Below the pieces are notes generated by a model. That model was not told the DNA's origin and searched no databases. It was given only the letters and a program-made list of their open reading frames with translations. A stretch of DNA of 64,000 bases, taken from the NCBI GenBank assembly GCA_033980235.1, contig CM067075.1, positions 2,965,148-3,029,147 on the forward strand, given 5' to 3'. Both the position numbers and the translations under genes were made by a program. Numbering within the stretch: the first letter of the stretch is position 1; every line of letters starts with the position of its first letter. Below, in pieces: positions 46,037-59,185 of this stretch. Source of the DNA: Diadema setosum. Its lineage: Eukaryota > Echinodermata > Echinoidea > Diadematoida > Diadematidae.

Positions 46037-46639
46037 AATGCAACTCTGCATGGGCTTAAGACACCCTGTTGAAATTTGAATTCATTTTTCTGTTACTTTT
46101 TAATTTTTTGATCGTTTTCTTTGTTTGTTTGTTTTTTTTCTTGTTAAACTTTCATTTGGCAGTACAACCGATTAGCATGTTTCAACTCGCGCTGTTTGGC
46201 ATGAGTGAAACATAAACACCTTTGGTGAACTACACCTTACCCAAGTTGTTTTTCAGAAGTGTCTTTTACCCCCTTTGCCGCTTCTGATTTCCTTGCTGCG
46301 CCAGAACTCTCTTGTGAGCAAGATATTTTCAGTTTGTGCAAAATAATACCAGAAAACCTCCGAGCACCTTTCCCCAACATGTGCATTTGTCTGTCTCCCC
46401 TTGTCCAAAATTCTATGTCCCCTCTTGTGGAATTGCTGAAAAATTGCAGACGCCGCTGAATGTTTTGTTCGTGCCATGCCGTAGATCCCCAAAACTCCAA
46501 AATAGGCAGTTTCAGCAAGACTATTATCTATCCTTTTATGTGTTGTGTTACCAAGTGGCATCTTGCCTAATTTCCAAAGTCTTTCACCGAGAATTATTCA
46601 GTCTCAATGATCATGTGAAATAATGGAAGCAAGTAGAAG

Positions 46640-48323
46640 AAGGCTTGCAGTTTTTGTTGGCTGTTAAAAAGAAACCTCTGTAGGAAAAAAACCCCCCAAA
46701 ACTGGATGTTTGACCTTCAACAACATTCCCTACTTTGAGGTTTTGTCCTGCTGACATTGATTTTGCAGTCAAGTGGAAAAAATTCCACTTTTGGTAATTA
46801 CCACGGAGAGAAAATGTTTATTTTTCTCTGATACAAATAGGCCTGCTGGTTGAATAATCATCTTTGGACAACAGTGATTTGATTTCATTCTGCTGTTGGA
46901 TTGAGCCATACTAGCAATAACCATACTTACACCCTTTAGTGTCACCACATGCTGTTTTTAGTGTCATTTTGGGATTAACTTCTTTTGATGTGGTGTTGTG
47001 TGACTATTTTAAAACCCACGATGCATGTTAACCTTCACATCGTTTGTCTTGATTTGGAGTGGAACCCCCCTCCCCCATCTTTTGATAGGGTAATATCTGC
47101 ACCTGATCAAACAGATCAACAGAGAACAACAGAAGTCACTGCATGACATCCTGCATGCAGATGCCATTTTGAAAGTTCTGTGTGACAATGAATTACTAAA
47201 CACCAGTACAGTACAACACAACAATCACAAGCATCATAATATCGATTATTAAAATATAATTTAAATGCTATTTACAATGCAGCAGGTTTAAGAATAGAGA
47301 ATAGCAATGCTGTATCCACAGACTCCGTCATTGTGCAGTTCAGTACAGGGATAAAGTTCTCCACTTAATCCGATACATACACTCACTGTACGTGTCTGTT
47401 TTCTGCACCGTGTGTCACTTTCGTTGCCTTCCTATTTATGTCAGCTGCCTATGTTTGCATTACATTTAAAAAAATGTGTCTTGAAAAAAAAAAATCATAT
47501 GCAGCCATAGTAGTATAATATCTTACAATTTTTAGTTGTACTTTGCATCAGTATACTGTAAGTACCGCAATTTGTTCAGTTTTTGCTCGATGAAAAACAA
47601 GACAGGTGCCAGCTCTTTGGAAGTCTTGAGCTAGCATTAGAATCTTATTAGAATATCACAATCAAAAGTGTTTGTCAGCCATGAAAACAGAGGCAAGAAT
47701 GTCTCACGATGATCAGTGTCCATGGACTATCAAAAAATAAATAAAGAAATAAAAAAGAGAAGAAAAGATCAGGAGCAATGCCAGATATACATATTTCTTC
47801 AGTACTTCTGTACATTTGAAAGCAATAAATACTGTTATACAGAAAGCCATAGTTAGTATGTCTCTACAATAATTTACACAGTATGTTGTAAAGTATTTCA
47901 TAAGCTCTTCCAAATAAAACTATACACAGTAGGTATGTACACACAGGCTAGATGACAGCATTCATTTGGCAGAAAATGCATGGCACTGATTGTGGTACAT
48001 GTAGTACGTCTCTGCTGTGTAGGGGCATGAATGTACAGCCATAGTATTAAAAAGAAGTCAAAGAAATGAAGAAGATCAGATGAATACACCTCTGCTGATA
48101 TTGGCACAATCACCCAAGTTTTGTCCAGAGGGCAGTGAAATATGCATGGCTCTATAACCAGCGCACGTCATGGTGAATGAACTGCGCAGTGTGTATTTAA
48201 AGTGAATGCAGCAGCCTTTGTCGCAATGAAAAGTGTATGAGCCATGGCAGACATCGAATAAGCTATTTTACAGTTTGTTGTACGGTACGTGTCCCAAAAC
48301 TGGCACTGTTGCCGGCTTGCCCA
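46640..48323 (-). other. Downstream of the P450; 3' UTR limits unclear
   Basis: The first clear minus-strand AATAAA after the P450 stop is at 46817-46822, about 1.5 kb away. Plus-strand AATAAA signals cluster at 47741-47756 and 47823. Either a long P450 3' UTR or an overlapping convergent gene end could be here. Confidence 0.3.
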
Positions 48324-51300
48324 TCATGCAGCCTGTACGAGTGTGCCGTCGCGAGGTTTGACGACGATGCTGTACTGCTTGGGCACCAAGTCAAAGTGGA
48401 CTTCGGGCTCGAGGGTCAGCTCCTGGGCGCCCTCGCCCTCTGGGGCCGTGACAGTCATCCTCTGCAGGAGGCAGGCCGAGAGGACGATCACCTCGGACTT
48501 GCCGATGTTCTTCCCCAGACACGCCCTCCGGCCGGTGGAGAAGGGCATGAAGTGTGGGAAGTCCTTCATATTCCTCAGCTGGCCGTTGTCATCAAGGAAA
48601 CGCTCGGGGCGGAACTCATCTGGCTCGTGCCATTTGGTTTTGTCACGGTTGATCGCCCAGAAATTTGCAAGAACTTGTGTTCCTGTGAAGAATAAAAAAA
48701 TTGAGCCGTGAAAAATCACTCATCTACCATCTTTTATTTATTTATTTTTGATAAGACAACAATAAATGATCTAATGCAAAGCACACAGAAAATTTCATAT
48801 GAACAGATAGATCAATGTGTCTAAAAAGGATGCAAGTTAACTCTGCCTATGTCTGATTCCAATCATAGTTTTCCATATGATTTAATCACCTAATTTAACC
48901 ATATTTCTAGCTGTTGTGGGACCCTTTGAATAAAGCTGTCATTTTCCTTGCAGTACATGTACATGTTTGTTTGCAGCACTAGATAACATCAAATGGTTGT
49001 AAACTATTTCCCTCTGCAAACAAAACCAGTGAACTCGATTGATGCAGAAGACTTGTGATATTTCATCACTCATAGATAGATTTTATTTCACCCAGCTGGG
49101 TTTGCAGCCAGCTATAGTGGATAGATGATGGGGCGACTGCCTTACCTGCTGGTACGTGGTATCCATTGATGGTGGTGTCACAGACAGCTGCGTGGGGAAC
49201 CCCCAGGAGGGACAGGGAACTGAAGCGCAGGGTTTCGTAGAAGGTTGCACCTGTAGAATTCAAAAATCAAACAAACAAAAATGTCTCTTAGGAGTTTACA
49301 ATGACAGAGAGTGTCGAGCCCTTTTTTTAATTAAAGAGATTCATGTTCTATGAATGTGCCAAGAAAATCTGCATGCCTTCATGTGGCAGCACAGTTTTTA
49401 AAAACAAGATGCTAACTGATAATGCAAGAATCATGTTTGATTCTAATTGTAGTTCCTCGACCTTTATTGTTTTCTGGATTAGGTGTCTGTCCACATTAAA
49501 AGCATGTGGGGTGAGTAAAGATAATGCTGTACTTGTTATTATTCACGTACTTGAGATAGCAGTCTTGTTATGAATTTATGTACAGTACTACATGTACCCC
49601 AGCATTGAAACTGATCATTTCATCACATAGTACATTCATCCCATCATTAACCCGTTGAAGACAAATCCCAAGTATGCTTGGGCAAGTGTCTGTGGGAATG
49701 TGTGTTGTAGTAAAATCAGCTCGTCCTCAATGGGTCAACATAAACGAGACCAATTCTGAACTCTACTTACATAGGTAGGGGAGGGCCTGCTCGTCCTCGA
49801 GGCACGGTGTCCGTTCCCCGATCACGCGATCGATCTCCTCTTGCACCCGTTCCTGGACCTTCGGAAAGACGGCCATGTACAGAAGTACCCAGAGCAGTGC
49901 GTTGTGAATGGTGTCAGTGCCTGGAGGGGCAAAAGGTTATAGGAAGGGATGGCGTGATGCGTTTGAAAGTTGTTTTTGAAAAACAACACCAGCAAACAAG
50001 AACTTTCTGATAACTCATTGTGGAATAAAATATATTGTATGAATACTTTTGAACACCCAGTACAGATAAAGGTCAATGTAAAGAGTGAAACAGAGTTGGG
50101 AAAAGTCCTGTATTATCTAATTTGTTCTGTCTAATCATCTACAGTTACGGCCAATTGTTGATCGTTACATTGTGTCAGTGGAATGATACATCTTCTGGTG
50201 AGAAAAGTTGAAATGCTGCCTGTCAAGTGGAAATGGGGTGGGGTGGGGTTGGATGGGTATGCAAAGAATTCACTCCATCTCGAAGAAGTGAAAATAGGCC
50301 ATGTGTATTGGTTTCTGGGTTACTTTAAACATACAGCCTTAAGTGGCTCCTTTTAACGGGGGTGCCAAGAGAGAGAACCTTGTGTTCTTCTTTGACAAAA
50401 ATGGCAAGTGAGGTCTGTGCCCACACACTGCCACTGCATTGCAGAAAAGTACATGCACCCAGAATATCGTGGTAATGAACTTGAAACATTTGCTGCAGGA
50501 GCTTGTCAACGTCTCCCCCCTGTTCACACTGAATTTATACCACACAAGGATACCACTTCATACTTGCTATTAGCTGTCTATTATGCATGCTTTTTGTGAG
50601 AATCAATGCGTCTTGAATACTCATCCATAGCTTCAGATTAAACCAATTTGTACTCATTGTGCTTCCCAGTGAAATTTCAGTGTGGAGAGGATATGTTTTC
50701 AAGTCTGGCTAATTCAGGAATGAGAAAACAGATGGCCGAAAATGTGTCACAGTGTGAATGAACCTAGTATTGGTCATGCAGAGGGAACATTCTGTCTGGG
50801 TTGTTGGGTTCTGTCAGTACTGGGTCATAATGTGAATGGGTTTTTCGTCTGGCACAACTCGAAAGGGCACTCGAAATTGTGTCAAGCTCCTGAGGGGATG
50901 GGGGGAGAATGGAAAAAAAGAGGTAAATTGAGTCGGCATTATGCCGTGAATATATAGATGTATTTATATGCTTCTGCCTCTTCTGGCAGTTAGCTTAGAC
51001 GTTTTGTTGCTTCCAAATTTGCAGGAGTTAATCCCTCCCCCTCCGGGCTCCGGGATTTGTTTCCGTAGAAGTGAAGGTTTCGTAAACAGAAACAGTCGCC
51101 GAACTGAAGTGTGTTGGTTTTGCAGCTTTTTCGACGACACATGGATTTGACATTTTTGAACGTTTCTCATTTTATCCCCTCTATACATCACTGTCTGGGA
51201 GTTTCTTTCCCAGACAATTGGTTTTTGGGGTCAATATTGCAAATATATGTATTTAATCTCCATCATCAATTGCAAATATGACAGGTTTTGTTAGCATTAG

Positions 51301-53496
51301 CAGTAAGAAGAAAACAAAACTCAGATTTTGAGTATTAGGATCTGTGCAGTACTCTCAGACTAGTCTATACTGCCATTTCTCTCTTTTTTAATGCTATTTG
51401 TCTCAGTTAAAGTTAGTGTTATATCTGCATTTGTGTGAGCAGGATTCTCTCTGGAATGTTAGAGCTTAAAATATGGTCATATTGTAGAGGTAATTGCAGT
51501 ATTATTGCCAATAACTTTCAGCCTATTTAGTGGTACCTCAGGACTCTTTGAAAAATATGCATTGGTAAATCTTTTTTTTTTAATCGCCTTTATCATGTTT
51601 GTAGAAACTGCATTAAATTACTGTTAGTTTAGGTTACTTTTGCTAGGGTGTTTGTGAAAAAATGATAATAAGTTGGATTGGTGTGGGAGCATTGTGGCTG
51701 GATAGATGAAATTTGAATAGAAGTTTGTATTGCGGATTGCTTCTTTTGGGGTTCTAATAGATTGTCTGTGAACATGGCATCATAAAATTCTGAGTATCTG
51801 TTTTATAGTTAAACAGGTAAAGTATCAAAATTACAATTTGTTTTCTGAGTATTTGTTCTATAGTAATACAAGTTTAACTATTACTATTAGTACACTGGCC
51901 ATTTTCTGTTTTTCAAGAACTTTTTTAGAATGATGATTATGATGATGATGACTTCTTCAGATATGGGGAGATTTGCCAGTTTTCCCTCGAGGTGAAGGGG
52001 GCGGGAGGCACTGATGAATAATTAGGGAATGCAAGCAAGGAGACTAATGACTGCATGTGGTTTAGACAGGATCAAGTTCACATTACGTTGAGGGCGGTTG
52101 TCGCGGTGGGGAGAGGAGACAGCTAAGAAAACAAGCATTCCACCTGCCGCAGTGGAGTGAACTTTTGTGTGCACTGAATCTACTGTGGGCTGCACCAGAG
52201 CAATAGTTCACAACAAGGTCAATACTCTCCTAACTCTTTTTTACTCTCTTCTGAAGAAGAGTTTTTGATGTTTTGGTATAAAAAGGTCAGTGTGATAAAA
52301 AAAAATGACATTCTAGGGAATCCTTTCTGTAGTGTGACAGAAGGATAATTTCTTTTAAGCTTCATTTACTGTCCACAGAGGTTGATATAATACATCTGTG
52401 CTACGAAACCCCCAAATAATGCCATGGGCTTTAGAACACTGGACAGTTCAGATCAAGAGGTGTGCTGCTACAGTATGTCTTGACATCCGTTAGAATAATT
52501 ACTAGGCTGTAAATCAATTCTACTTGCATGAAACAGCTGCTGTTACATTTAATCTTTATTTGCTTTAGGTTTGCAATGAAATATATAAGTGAAGAATCAT
52601 GACATACCTGCAAAAAATATTGTCCAGATGTTGGTGATGATGTGGAGAGGTGAGAGAAGGCTGAGAGTCTCCATGTCCCCGGACTCCTCTGCATCCTGAG
52701 ATACCTTGATCAAAGCGTCCACCATGTCCCGTATCTCCCCCTCCATGTAGCTCTCCCGGTGTTCCTCGTAGAAACGCAGCAGCATGTCGTCGCGCTTCTG
52801 GCGCGCCTCTGTCAGCTCCTTCATCCAGGGGTTCGGGTAGCGCTGCAGCCAGGGGATGAGGTTGACCGGGTGGACTGGGGACACGCCCTTCATGATGCGG
52901 GCGGAGTAGTCGAAGATCTCCTGGAGTTCGGCATCTCCCTTCCCGTAGCGCTTTCCGAAGGCGATGTTGTGAAGGATGTTGAGGGAGACAAGGTTGAGAT
53001 CCTCGCGGGGGTTAAAAGCCTGGCCCCCATACGACTCGAACCTCTCCATAAGATGCTGTGCCTCCTCCACGAGCTTGTCCCCAAGACTGGTGTAAGTGAT
53101 CGCCTGGAAGGCGTGCTTCATCAGCTTGGTGTGAATGCGGAAGTCATGCTTGTTCTGGCAGGCCATGAAGCCCTTGTTGACGAAGAAGTCGATGGAGAAG
53201 ACGCTGGGGCGGTTGGTGAAATTCGGCCCATTGTAAGCCGCCTTGACCGTCTGGGCATCGTTGAGCATGATGACGCGCTGACGGCCCATCTTGATGCTGA
53301 AGACGCTACCGAATCGGTCCGCGAGATCGTTGATGGCGTGATGGAGGGCCTTGGATTTGAGCTGCAGGATGTTGCCGATGAAAGGGAGGGATGTGGGGCC
53401 GGGGGGCACCTTATTGATGTTGAAATCCACCCACTCTTGACAGTAGTAGACGATGAGGCTTGACACAATCAGGGCCAGCACCAAGAACAGAGCCAT
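48324..53496 (-). CDS. Cytochrome P450, CYP2-type clan, 500 aa, four coding exons
   Basis: Haem-thiolate monooxygenase, predicted to be anchored in the endoplasmic reticulum. Coding exons, in order of transcription, are 53496-52608, 49920-49771, 49250-49146 and 48682-48324. All borders are GT-AG and all three introns are phase 1, giving 1503 nt, or 500 aa plus stop, the usual microsomal P450 length. Visible parts are an N-terminal hydrophobic anchor (about residues 2-18), the PPGP hinge (31-34), I-helix AGTDT (296-300), K-helix ETLR (352-355), PERF (407-410), and haem loop [10 protein letters not shown] (429-438) with Cys436 as the expected iron ligand. The ATG at 53496 has a good context (A at -3, G at +4). 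The large first coding exon and the FxxGRRxCxG loop fit the CYP1/CYP2/CYP17-type clan; family and substrate cannot be told from sequence alone. The exons are clearly GC-richer than their surroundings. The exon holding the ATG starts at 53551 after a good acceptor, so at least one exon lies upstream. Confidence 0.93.
49647..49738. repeat. Family D mini-element, copy 3, in a P450 intron
   Basis: TTAACCCGTTGAAGACAAATCCC to TCGTCCTCAATGGGTCAA. It ends about 30 bp from the P450 exon at 49771. Confidence 0.65.
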
Positions 53497-54846
53497 ATTC
53501 CCCTGCACTCTCAAGACTGGTTGAGGAATGGTGGAAGTTGTGCTGCTCAACCTGCGAACAAAATCAGATGGCAAGAGGAAATGGTAATGTAAACCACCTC
53601 ATGATGAAAAAGCGTTGTGATTCTTGCTGAAGTGCAGTCAAGCTTGGAAGGGAAAAACAGCAAAAATAAAGACATAAGTAATCTGCCTACTGAGTCTGAG
53701 CTTTCATCAGAACTCTATGTCTTCAGAAGGAGAACATAATGAAGACTTACTTACTATATGAAAAAGATGTTTTGGAGAAAGCTGTCCTGTATATAAGCGT
53801 GTACATCTGCCTTCCTGTGAACAAGTTTCTGACATTAACCACAGCGGCGAAGGGACGAGGCGATGCCAACATTCACAGCGGTCACGGTATGGCAGGAGCA
53901 AAGCAAATGATCCCAATAAAATACATCACTTCCTCCCAGGTACTCACATATTCCAAGAAATAGATTGGAGCAGATTACAGTCATTTTGGCATGAACGAAA
54001 CAGACCGATATCACTCTCCAACTAGATTGGTGATAGTCTATTAGAAAAAGGCTGCAACTCTTATCTCAAGTTGTAACAACCCTTTTGGAGTAGCAGAACC
54101 ACATATATTTTTCTTTCCATTTTAATCCGCCGCTCCTGTTAGACCGAGACAACCTGTAGACAGTACGTCTTTCGTATTGAACAACTACCAGTATTCATAC
54201 AGTGCCACAAATATCCACTTCGTCATCTGACTGGTAGTCTTGAGGTCTCCACGCATACATTAACACCATTTCTCGTTTATCTGTCGCAGGTTATGACACC
54301 AAAATGTCCGGCAAAGAGCTGATGAGTTTTTGCCTCTATGCTGATGCCACTTCACAACTCTTTATCTCCAGCTAGCTAGGCACATCTGTCAGGCATTCCT
54401 GATTTCAGATTAACTCATTTGGCAATACCTTTACCAGTCCAGTTTGTAATCTAGCAGCAGCACTCTCTACCTTTGCATGAGAACTTGAAATTCCTTTTAG
54501 TTCTGTGGCATCGACAGGCCCCTCCCCCCTTGCTGCAGTTTAGGCATAGCCTGCCAATCGCGGTCAGCCCGCGCATTCATTGGCTCTCTCCTGCCACACA
54601 CATTCATTCATTAGATTGTAGAAAGAGCTGCCGGTTTGAGCCATTCTGATTGGCCCTTACCGTCTGCCCACAACAGAGAGAGAGAGGGAGAGAGAAAAGG
54701 AGAAAAAAAAATTCCCCTGCAGAGGGCTCATGCATATTCATATCTCAGCACTTTCCCTCTGCATGCACTTTTGCAATGTAAGCTCCGCCCCCTACTCTCC
54801 TGTTGCTTGTAATGTACAACCTGCTTCGGTTTGCCCCACACACCCC

Positions 54847-55188
54847 GCGTTCACATTGGTCCCCGCGACGCGGGGACAGCCTCAAGAGATCTTATCTTTT
54901 TTACGACTGACCGTTCACATTGGTATCTCATCTGTCCCCGAGCTGTGGGGGCAATTGGGGCTTGGGGCGAGCTCTGCCAGGCATAGCGCATGCGCACATT
55001 TGATGACCACAGCTGGACGCTATCAATTTCGCCCCAAGGTCACTCTCCCCTCCAAATCTTGTCCCCGTACCCGACTTGATTCGCGGGGACGAGGGGACAA
55101 GTCCCAGCGAGCGTTCACATTATGGTTTTGGAGGAGAAAGTCCCACAGCTCGGGACTTTCCCCGCGGCGCGGGGGACAATGTGAACGC
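54847..55188. repeat. GC-rich TIR element in the P450 first intron
   Basis: Ends are inverted over about 30 bp: GCGTTCACATTGGTCCCCGC and its near-inverse ending ACAATGTGAACGC. Internal copies of GTTCACATT and CCCCGCG recur. No coding frame is supported. Confidence 0.75.
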
Positions 55189-57693
55189 AGTGACAGCAGT
55201 GCATATTATTCATATACACAATAATTTTGCCATGATGGTTGAAGTCAGTTTCAGTGTTGTATATTTTGTCTGTCATCCTGATCTTGTGGCTGTAGATATT
55301 TTAAGCTTTTTTTTTTTCTTGTATTGGTCTTTGAATTGCTACATTGATAGCCACTGCCGAAGAAAACTTATCTCTTCATGAGTGACAGTAATTCCTTCAA
55401 AGTAAATTGAATTTCATTGTTTTAAAATCATTTTATCATAAATACCTTCCAGTGTTTGCATATGATTTTTTTTTCGTATATTTTAGGACTAAAACTCCAT
55501 CCAGATTTTGTCACAAAACACCCACAAAGACTGCTACTTGTGAACTACAATTGACCTCATACATAACCTTTTTCCAGTATTGATTTTATTGTTATGTCTG
55601 CACTTCTTACCTGGCCGTAGGCTGTCTTTGACCTGGTCAGTTGCAGAGTTCAATTCTATTCAGCATGGAGTACTTGGGTATGGTACTACAAGGCTGTTTT
55701 CAAAAAAATATTTTTGTTACCAAGGTACTTATATTTTACATGAGTACTCTTGGAATTGAAGCATTTTTTTTTCTTCTTAACGAAATGCTTTGATATTGTT
55801 AATACTACTATGACTATGTTTTTTTTTTCAATCTATTCATCAGTTGTTGTTTTTTCATTCATATATGTTCCCTTTTGTAAATGGCGATTCACTTTGAAAG
55901 TTTTATGTGAATCTGTGATGTTGCTTGCAAGTGCCTGCCTATGCTACATTTTGCATGTGTTCCTCTAATGCCTAGAAATTAATTGGACTGAAATGTTCAT
56001 TGGATCCTTATCCTGTTGTTTTGTGCAGTTACAGTTATCAGTTGCAGAGAGTAGGATTCTAGTTTCAATACTTGACCTGGACATCATGAGTTCCAAATTA
56101 ATTTCATTTAAATACTTTGCGATTTACATTTCAGCTGCTTTCCCAGTTTATTATTTATTTGTGTTTTTGTAAGATCTATGGTTTCTAAAGTATCAATGTG
56201 ATGCTGACATTGTCATTATACATGGAACTGGTTTAGTATTGTTAACAAGCAGTACAACTTAAAGTGCAGAAGGGCAATTAATTGAGAAACTAGATGTTTT
56301 TTTTTTTTCTCTAAATGCCAGAATGCATTGTATGCTGCACATACAAGGTTAGTGGAGTTCAGATGGTATGTTTATCTATCAAATTGCAGTTACAACATAC
56401 ATGTCACTATGACATGCATTTGCACATTTACCAATTCCTAAGTGGACAAGCAAACAGGAGCAATAGTTGGCAGTGTCAACACCCACTTTCTAGCCACCCC
56501 CCCCCCCCACATCTTCAACCCAAAAGGTCACGTGCAGGAAAGGTCAAGCCTGTGATAACGGCCAAGCATTCTACCAGCTGATAATTGAAGAGGAATTTAA
56601 TGACCAGTTGATTACATCCCTTGTGTCCGGTCCTGGTCACGCAATGGGGAAGTAGAAAGGTTGTGGGAAAGGAGAGGAAAAAAACAAACAAACACCAAAA
56701 CTTTGGCTCGGCCTTAGGAAGAGGAGTGACCACTTGGCCCAGTGCAAGTGACGTCACATGAGATGACATTGAACTCGTTAGGTAAATGGGAAACAAGGGA
56801 GAGAAAGTGTCTGCCTAGGACTAGTCAAAACAGTTTTGACTGATGCCCAGGTAGATCTCGAGCTTTTTGCCTTTTTTTTTTGTAAATACTTTTATTTTCA
56901 CGTGGGAGGTAGTCCGGTCATGAAATCTTGTTAGTGCTGATGCTGGCATTCATATTTTTGGTAACCTTTTCCTTGTGCGTTCCCAATTTTGAATGGCATC
57001 GAAAGAAAAATTAGCAAAACTCCAGAGTAAGTCTTATTCGCTGAGACATTTGAGACAGAAATTGCAAAGGTGCCGACTGATTTTGGTTCTTGGGCACTTT
57101 ATGATTTCAAGTGAGTTGTGAGATGCTTGTGAAAAAATAAAGAGATGATAGCACTGGATAAAAAAAATACTCTTGGATTTGGATGAAAAAATACTCTGTC
57201 TTGTGTATGAACTAATATCACAAAGACGTATAGCAGGAGTAATTACATACACAGTACAAGCTGAAATGCAGAGAGGAATATAAAGATGAGTTTGGGAATA
57301 TAAAAGAAAATTATATCTTAAGAGAACAAAAAAGATACTTCTGTGGAAAGTGCATTCATGTAAAATAAACACACACTCAGTTGTCAGCTACATATATTTT
57401 CAAGGTATTTTCAGGTGGTAATGAAGATCAAAATCTTGATCGGCAGCAGTGATAAAAACATGGAACGAATTCTCGATAGTACGAGATAGCTGGAGATAAA
57501 AGCGGTTGCGTGTGATTGTGAGGGAAGCTATTTCCTATCCGCAGCCCATCTGGCCGTCACTGTATCAGCGGCCTGGAAAATTAGGTTACAGAATCACTCA
57601 GACCATACAAATGAATCATAGAAGTCAACGTCCCTTTTCACAGCATGTATTACGTAACAACAGCATTAAAAAACAACAGCAGAGTATTCTTAC

Positions 57694-57806
57694 ATTTCAA
57701 TGATGCCGGTCAGGTTCTCGTAGCTGTACGTGGACAGGTATCCGTAGGGCAGGATGACCAATGTCGTGCTCGGCGGAAGCAAGTTATGCACCGACGATGA
57801 TTCCAT
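57694..57806 (-). CDS. Upstream first exon of the P450, in-frame N-terminal extension
   Basis: From an ATG at 57806 (A at -3, G at +4) the frame is open for 37 codons plus two bases, up to a GTAAGA donor after 57694. Joining this to the acceptor before 53551 completes an ATG codon and continues in frame for 18 more codons into the Met of the 500-aa P450 form, giving a possible 556-aa protein. The added segment begins MESSSVHNLLPP and contains a mildly hydrophobic stretch (TTLVILPYGYL). An out-of-frame ATG at 57904 has a poor context. The exon is GC-rich compared with its flanks and lies just downstream of promoter-like boxes. It could be a real N-terminal extension, one of two alternative first exons, or a 5' leader that happens to be open. 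The splice junction and frame are direct observations; use of the upstream ATG is inference. Confidence 0.6.
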
Positions 57807-57939
57807 GATGCCAGCGCTCTTCCGAGAAGTCCCCGATTTTTCACTTGATAAAAAGTCAAGATGCAAGGTGTTGGCCAATCTGGCAAGAGTTGGCAGAGAA
57901 ACATCCAAAGATTGAATGACTTCTACCCAATGTTACAAC

Positions 57940-57995
57940 TCCATTTTATGCCTTTACTTTCCGCCAAGGGCTGCCGGTGATTTTCATTGGCTGTG
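57940..57995 (-). promoter_or_regulatory. Candidate P450 promoter: CATAAAA box with upstream CCAAT box
   Basis: Read on the minus strand, GCCAATG lies at 57991-57985 and CATAAAA at 57950-57944, about 35 bp apart. A TATA-like box at this place predicts transcription starting near 57915-57920, just before the GC-rich open exon ending at 57694. A second CCAA-type sequence lies further upstream near 58010. The spacing fits a classical polymerase II core promoter. Confidence 0.45.
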
Positions 57996-58694
57996 GTAAA
58001 CTTCAGCCAACCAAAACAAAACAAGGGGGAGGAGCCTGGCTAACTGTCCTTACTGCAAATGTAAATCTTCACTCTCTTCCTTTCTCTCCATCTCTCTTCC
58101 TCTCTCTCCATCTCTAACTTCCTCTCTCTGTGACACTTTCTCCTCTTTTTTTCCTCTCCTTTTTCACTTCCAGTTGGTAATCCGGTTATCTAGTTTTTTT
58201 ATCAAGGCGAGGAAGCACGGGCGGATGTTGGCTTTGCACCGTTACAGGGATCGTTCTGAGAGCTCCTCAGAGAGGTAGTTAACCTAGAACTAATCACAGA
58301 ATTGCCCCATGGAGGAAGAACAAGAGGAGGGGGGGGGGTTGAAGGGAGAGAGATGGAGAGAGTATCAAAGTGGACTAAAGAAGAGATACATGTAGTAACA
58401 AAAGTTAAAATGTGCATTTCTGAAAGGCATGAAGGAAAAATCATTCCCACTTGTTGTTGTTTTTTTAACTCTCATGATAATTTGCCGTGAGCGGCGTGTG
58501 TGAATGGCATGCAGAGAAACCATCTTTTTTCTTCTTTTTTTTTTCAAAAATATCCCATAATGTAACTCTTCTGTATACTCAGTTGGGTTTTTGGAGTCAT
58601 ATTCTGGTCATGGTTCAGGCATGCGCAGTCTGAAGACTTGAAGCACTTCATTTGTATCCAAGTAATCTTTGGCGGGAAATAAAATCAATTTTGC

Positions 58695-58905
58695 ATCCCC
58701 CCCCCCCCCCCCCCCCCCGCTAAAAAACTGGTTAGTGATAACGTTAAAGTAAAAGGTACAATGTAAGGGTTAATTTAGGTTTAGGGTGAGAGTTTGGGTT
58801 AGGATTAAGTTCAGGATTAGGATTAGGGTTAGGGTCAGGGGAATTGGGGGGGGGGGGGGTAATTGTCCAGAGGGTACAGTGTAATTGCCCAGGAACCCGT
58901 TTGTG
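58695..58905. repeat. Element with degenerate TTAGGG interior, copy 2
   Basis: Starts after a C run with AAAACTGGTTAGTG (as in copy 1), continues with TTAGGA/TTAGGG units and ends TGTAATTGCCC. A G run lies before the right end. Confidence 0.75.
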
Positions 58906-59185
58906 TATGAATACCGCTATTATTGTGTGTAAGTTACTTGTGTAGAAAGTTTAGAGCATTTTTAGGTTATGATCCTGTGACAGTCCACCCTTTCTGTGCC
59001 ATGGACTTTGGACACTGTGTACAAACCTATGAATTCAATGCCAATCAGAACTCCAAAGCACACATTGGGTTAAGGAAGACGGCCTTTGACAAAAAGGCTA
59101 AAAATAAAATGGTGAAATTGTAGAGGATGAATGGGGAGCAGGTGGATGTAAAGAAGGGGGGATGGGAGCGACCAATCAAACTAAG

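Noticed and set aside
46259..46620. Overlapping frames of 66-102 codons on both strands
   Set aside because: Openness on both strands without splice support or family resemblance. It could be untranslated sequence.
48237..48711. 152- and 140-codon plus-strand frames
   Set aside because: They are antisense shadows of the haem-binding exon of the P450.
52759..53463. 234-codon plus-strand frame
   Set aside because: It is the antisense shadow of the large P450 exon, whose GC-rich codons suppress stops on the other strand.
54730..55224. 164-codon plus-strand frame
   Set aside because: It is made mostly of the GC-rich inverted-repeat element.
58923..59123. 66-codon plus-strand frame
   Set aside because: No splice signals or recognisable motifs; it lies between two repeats.
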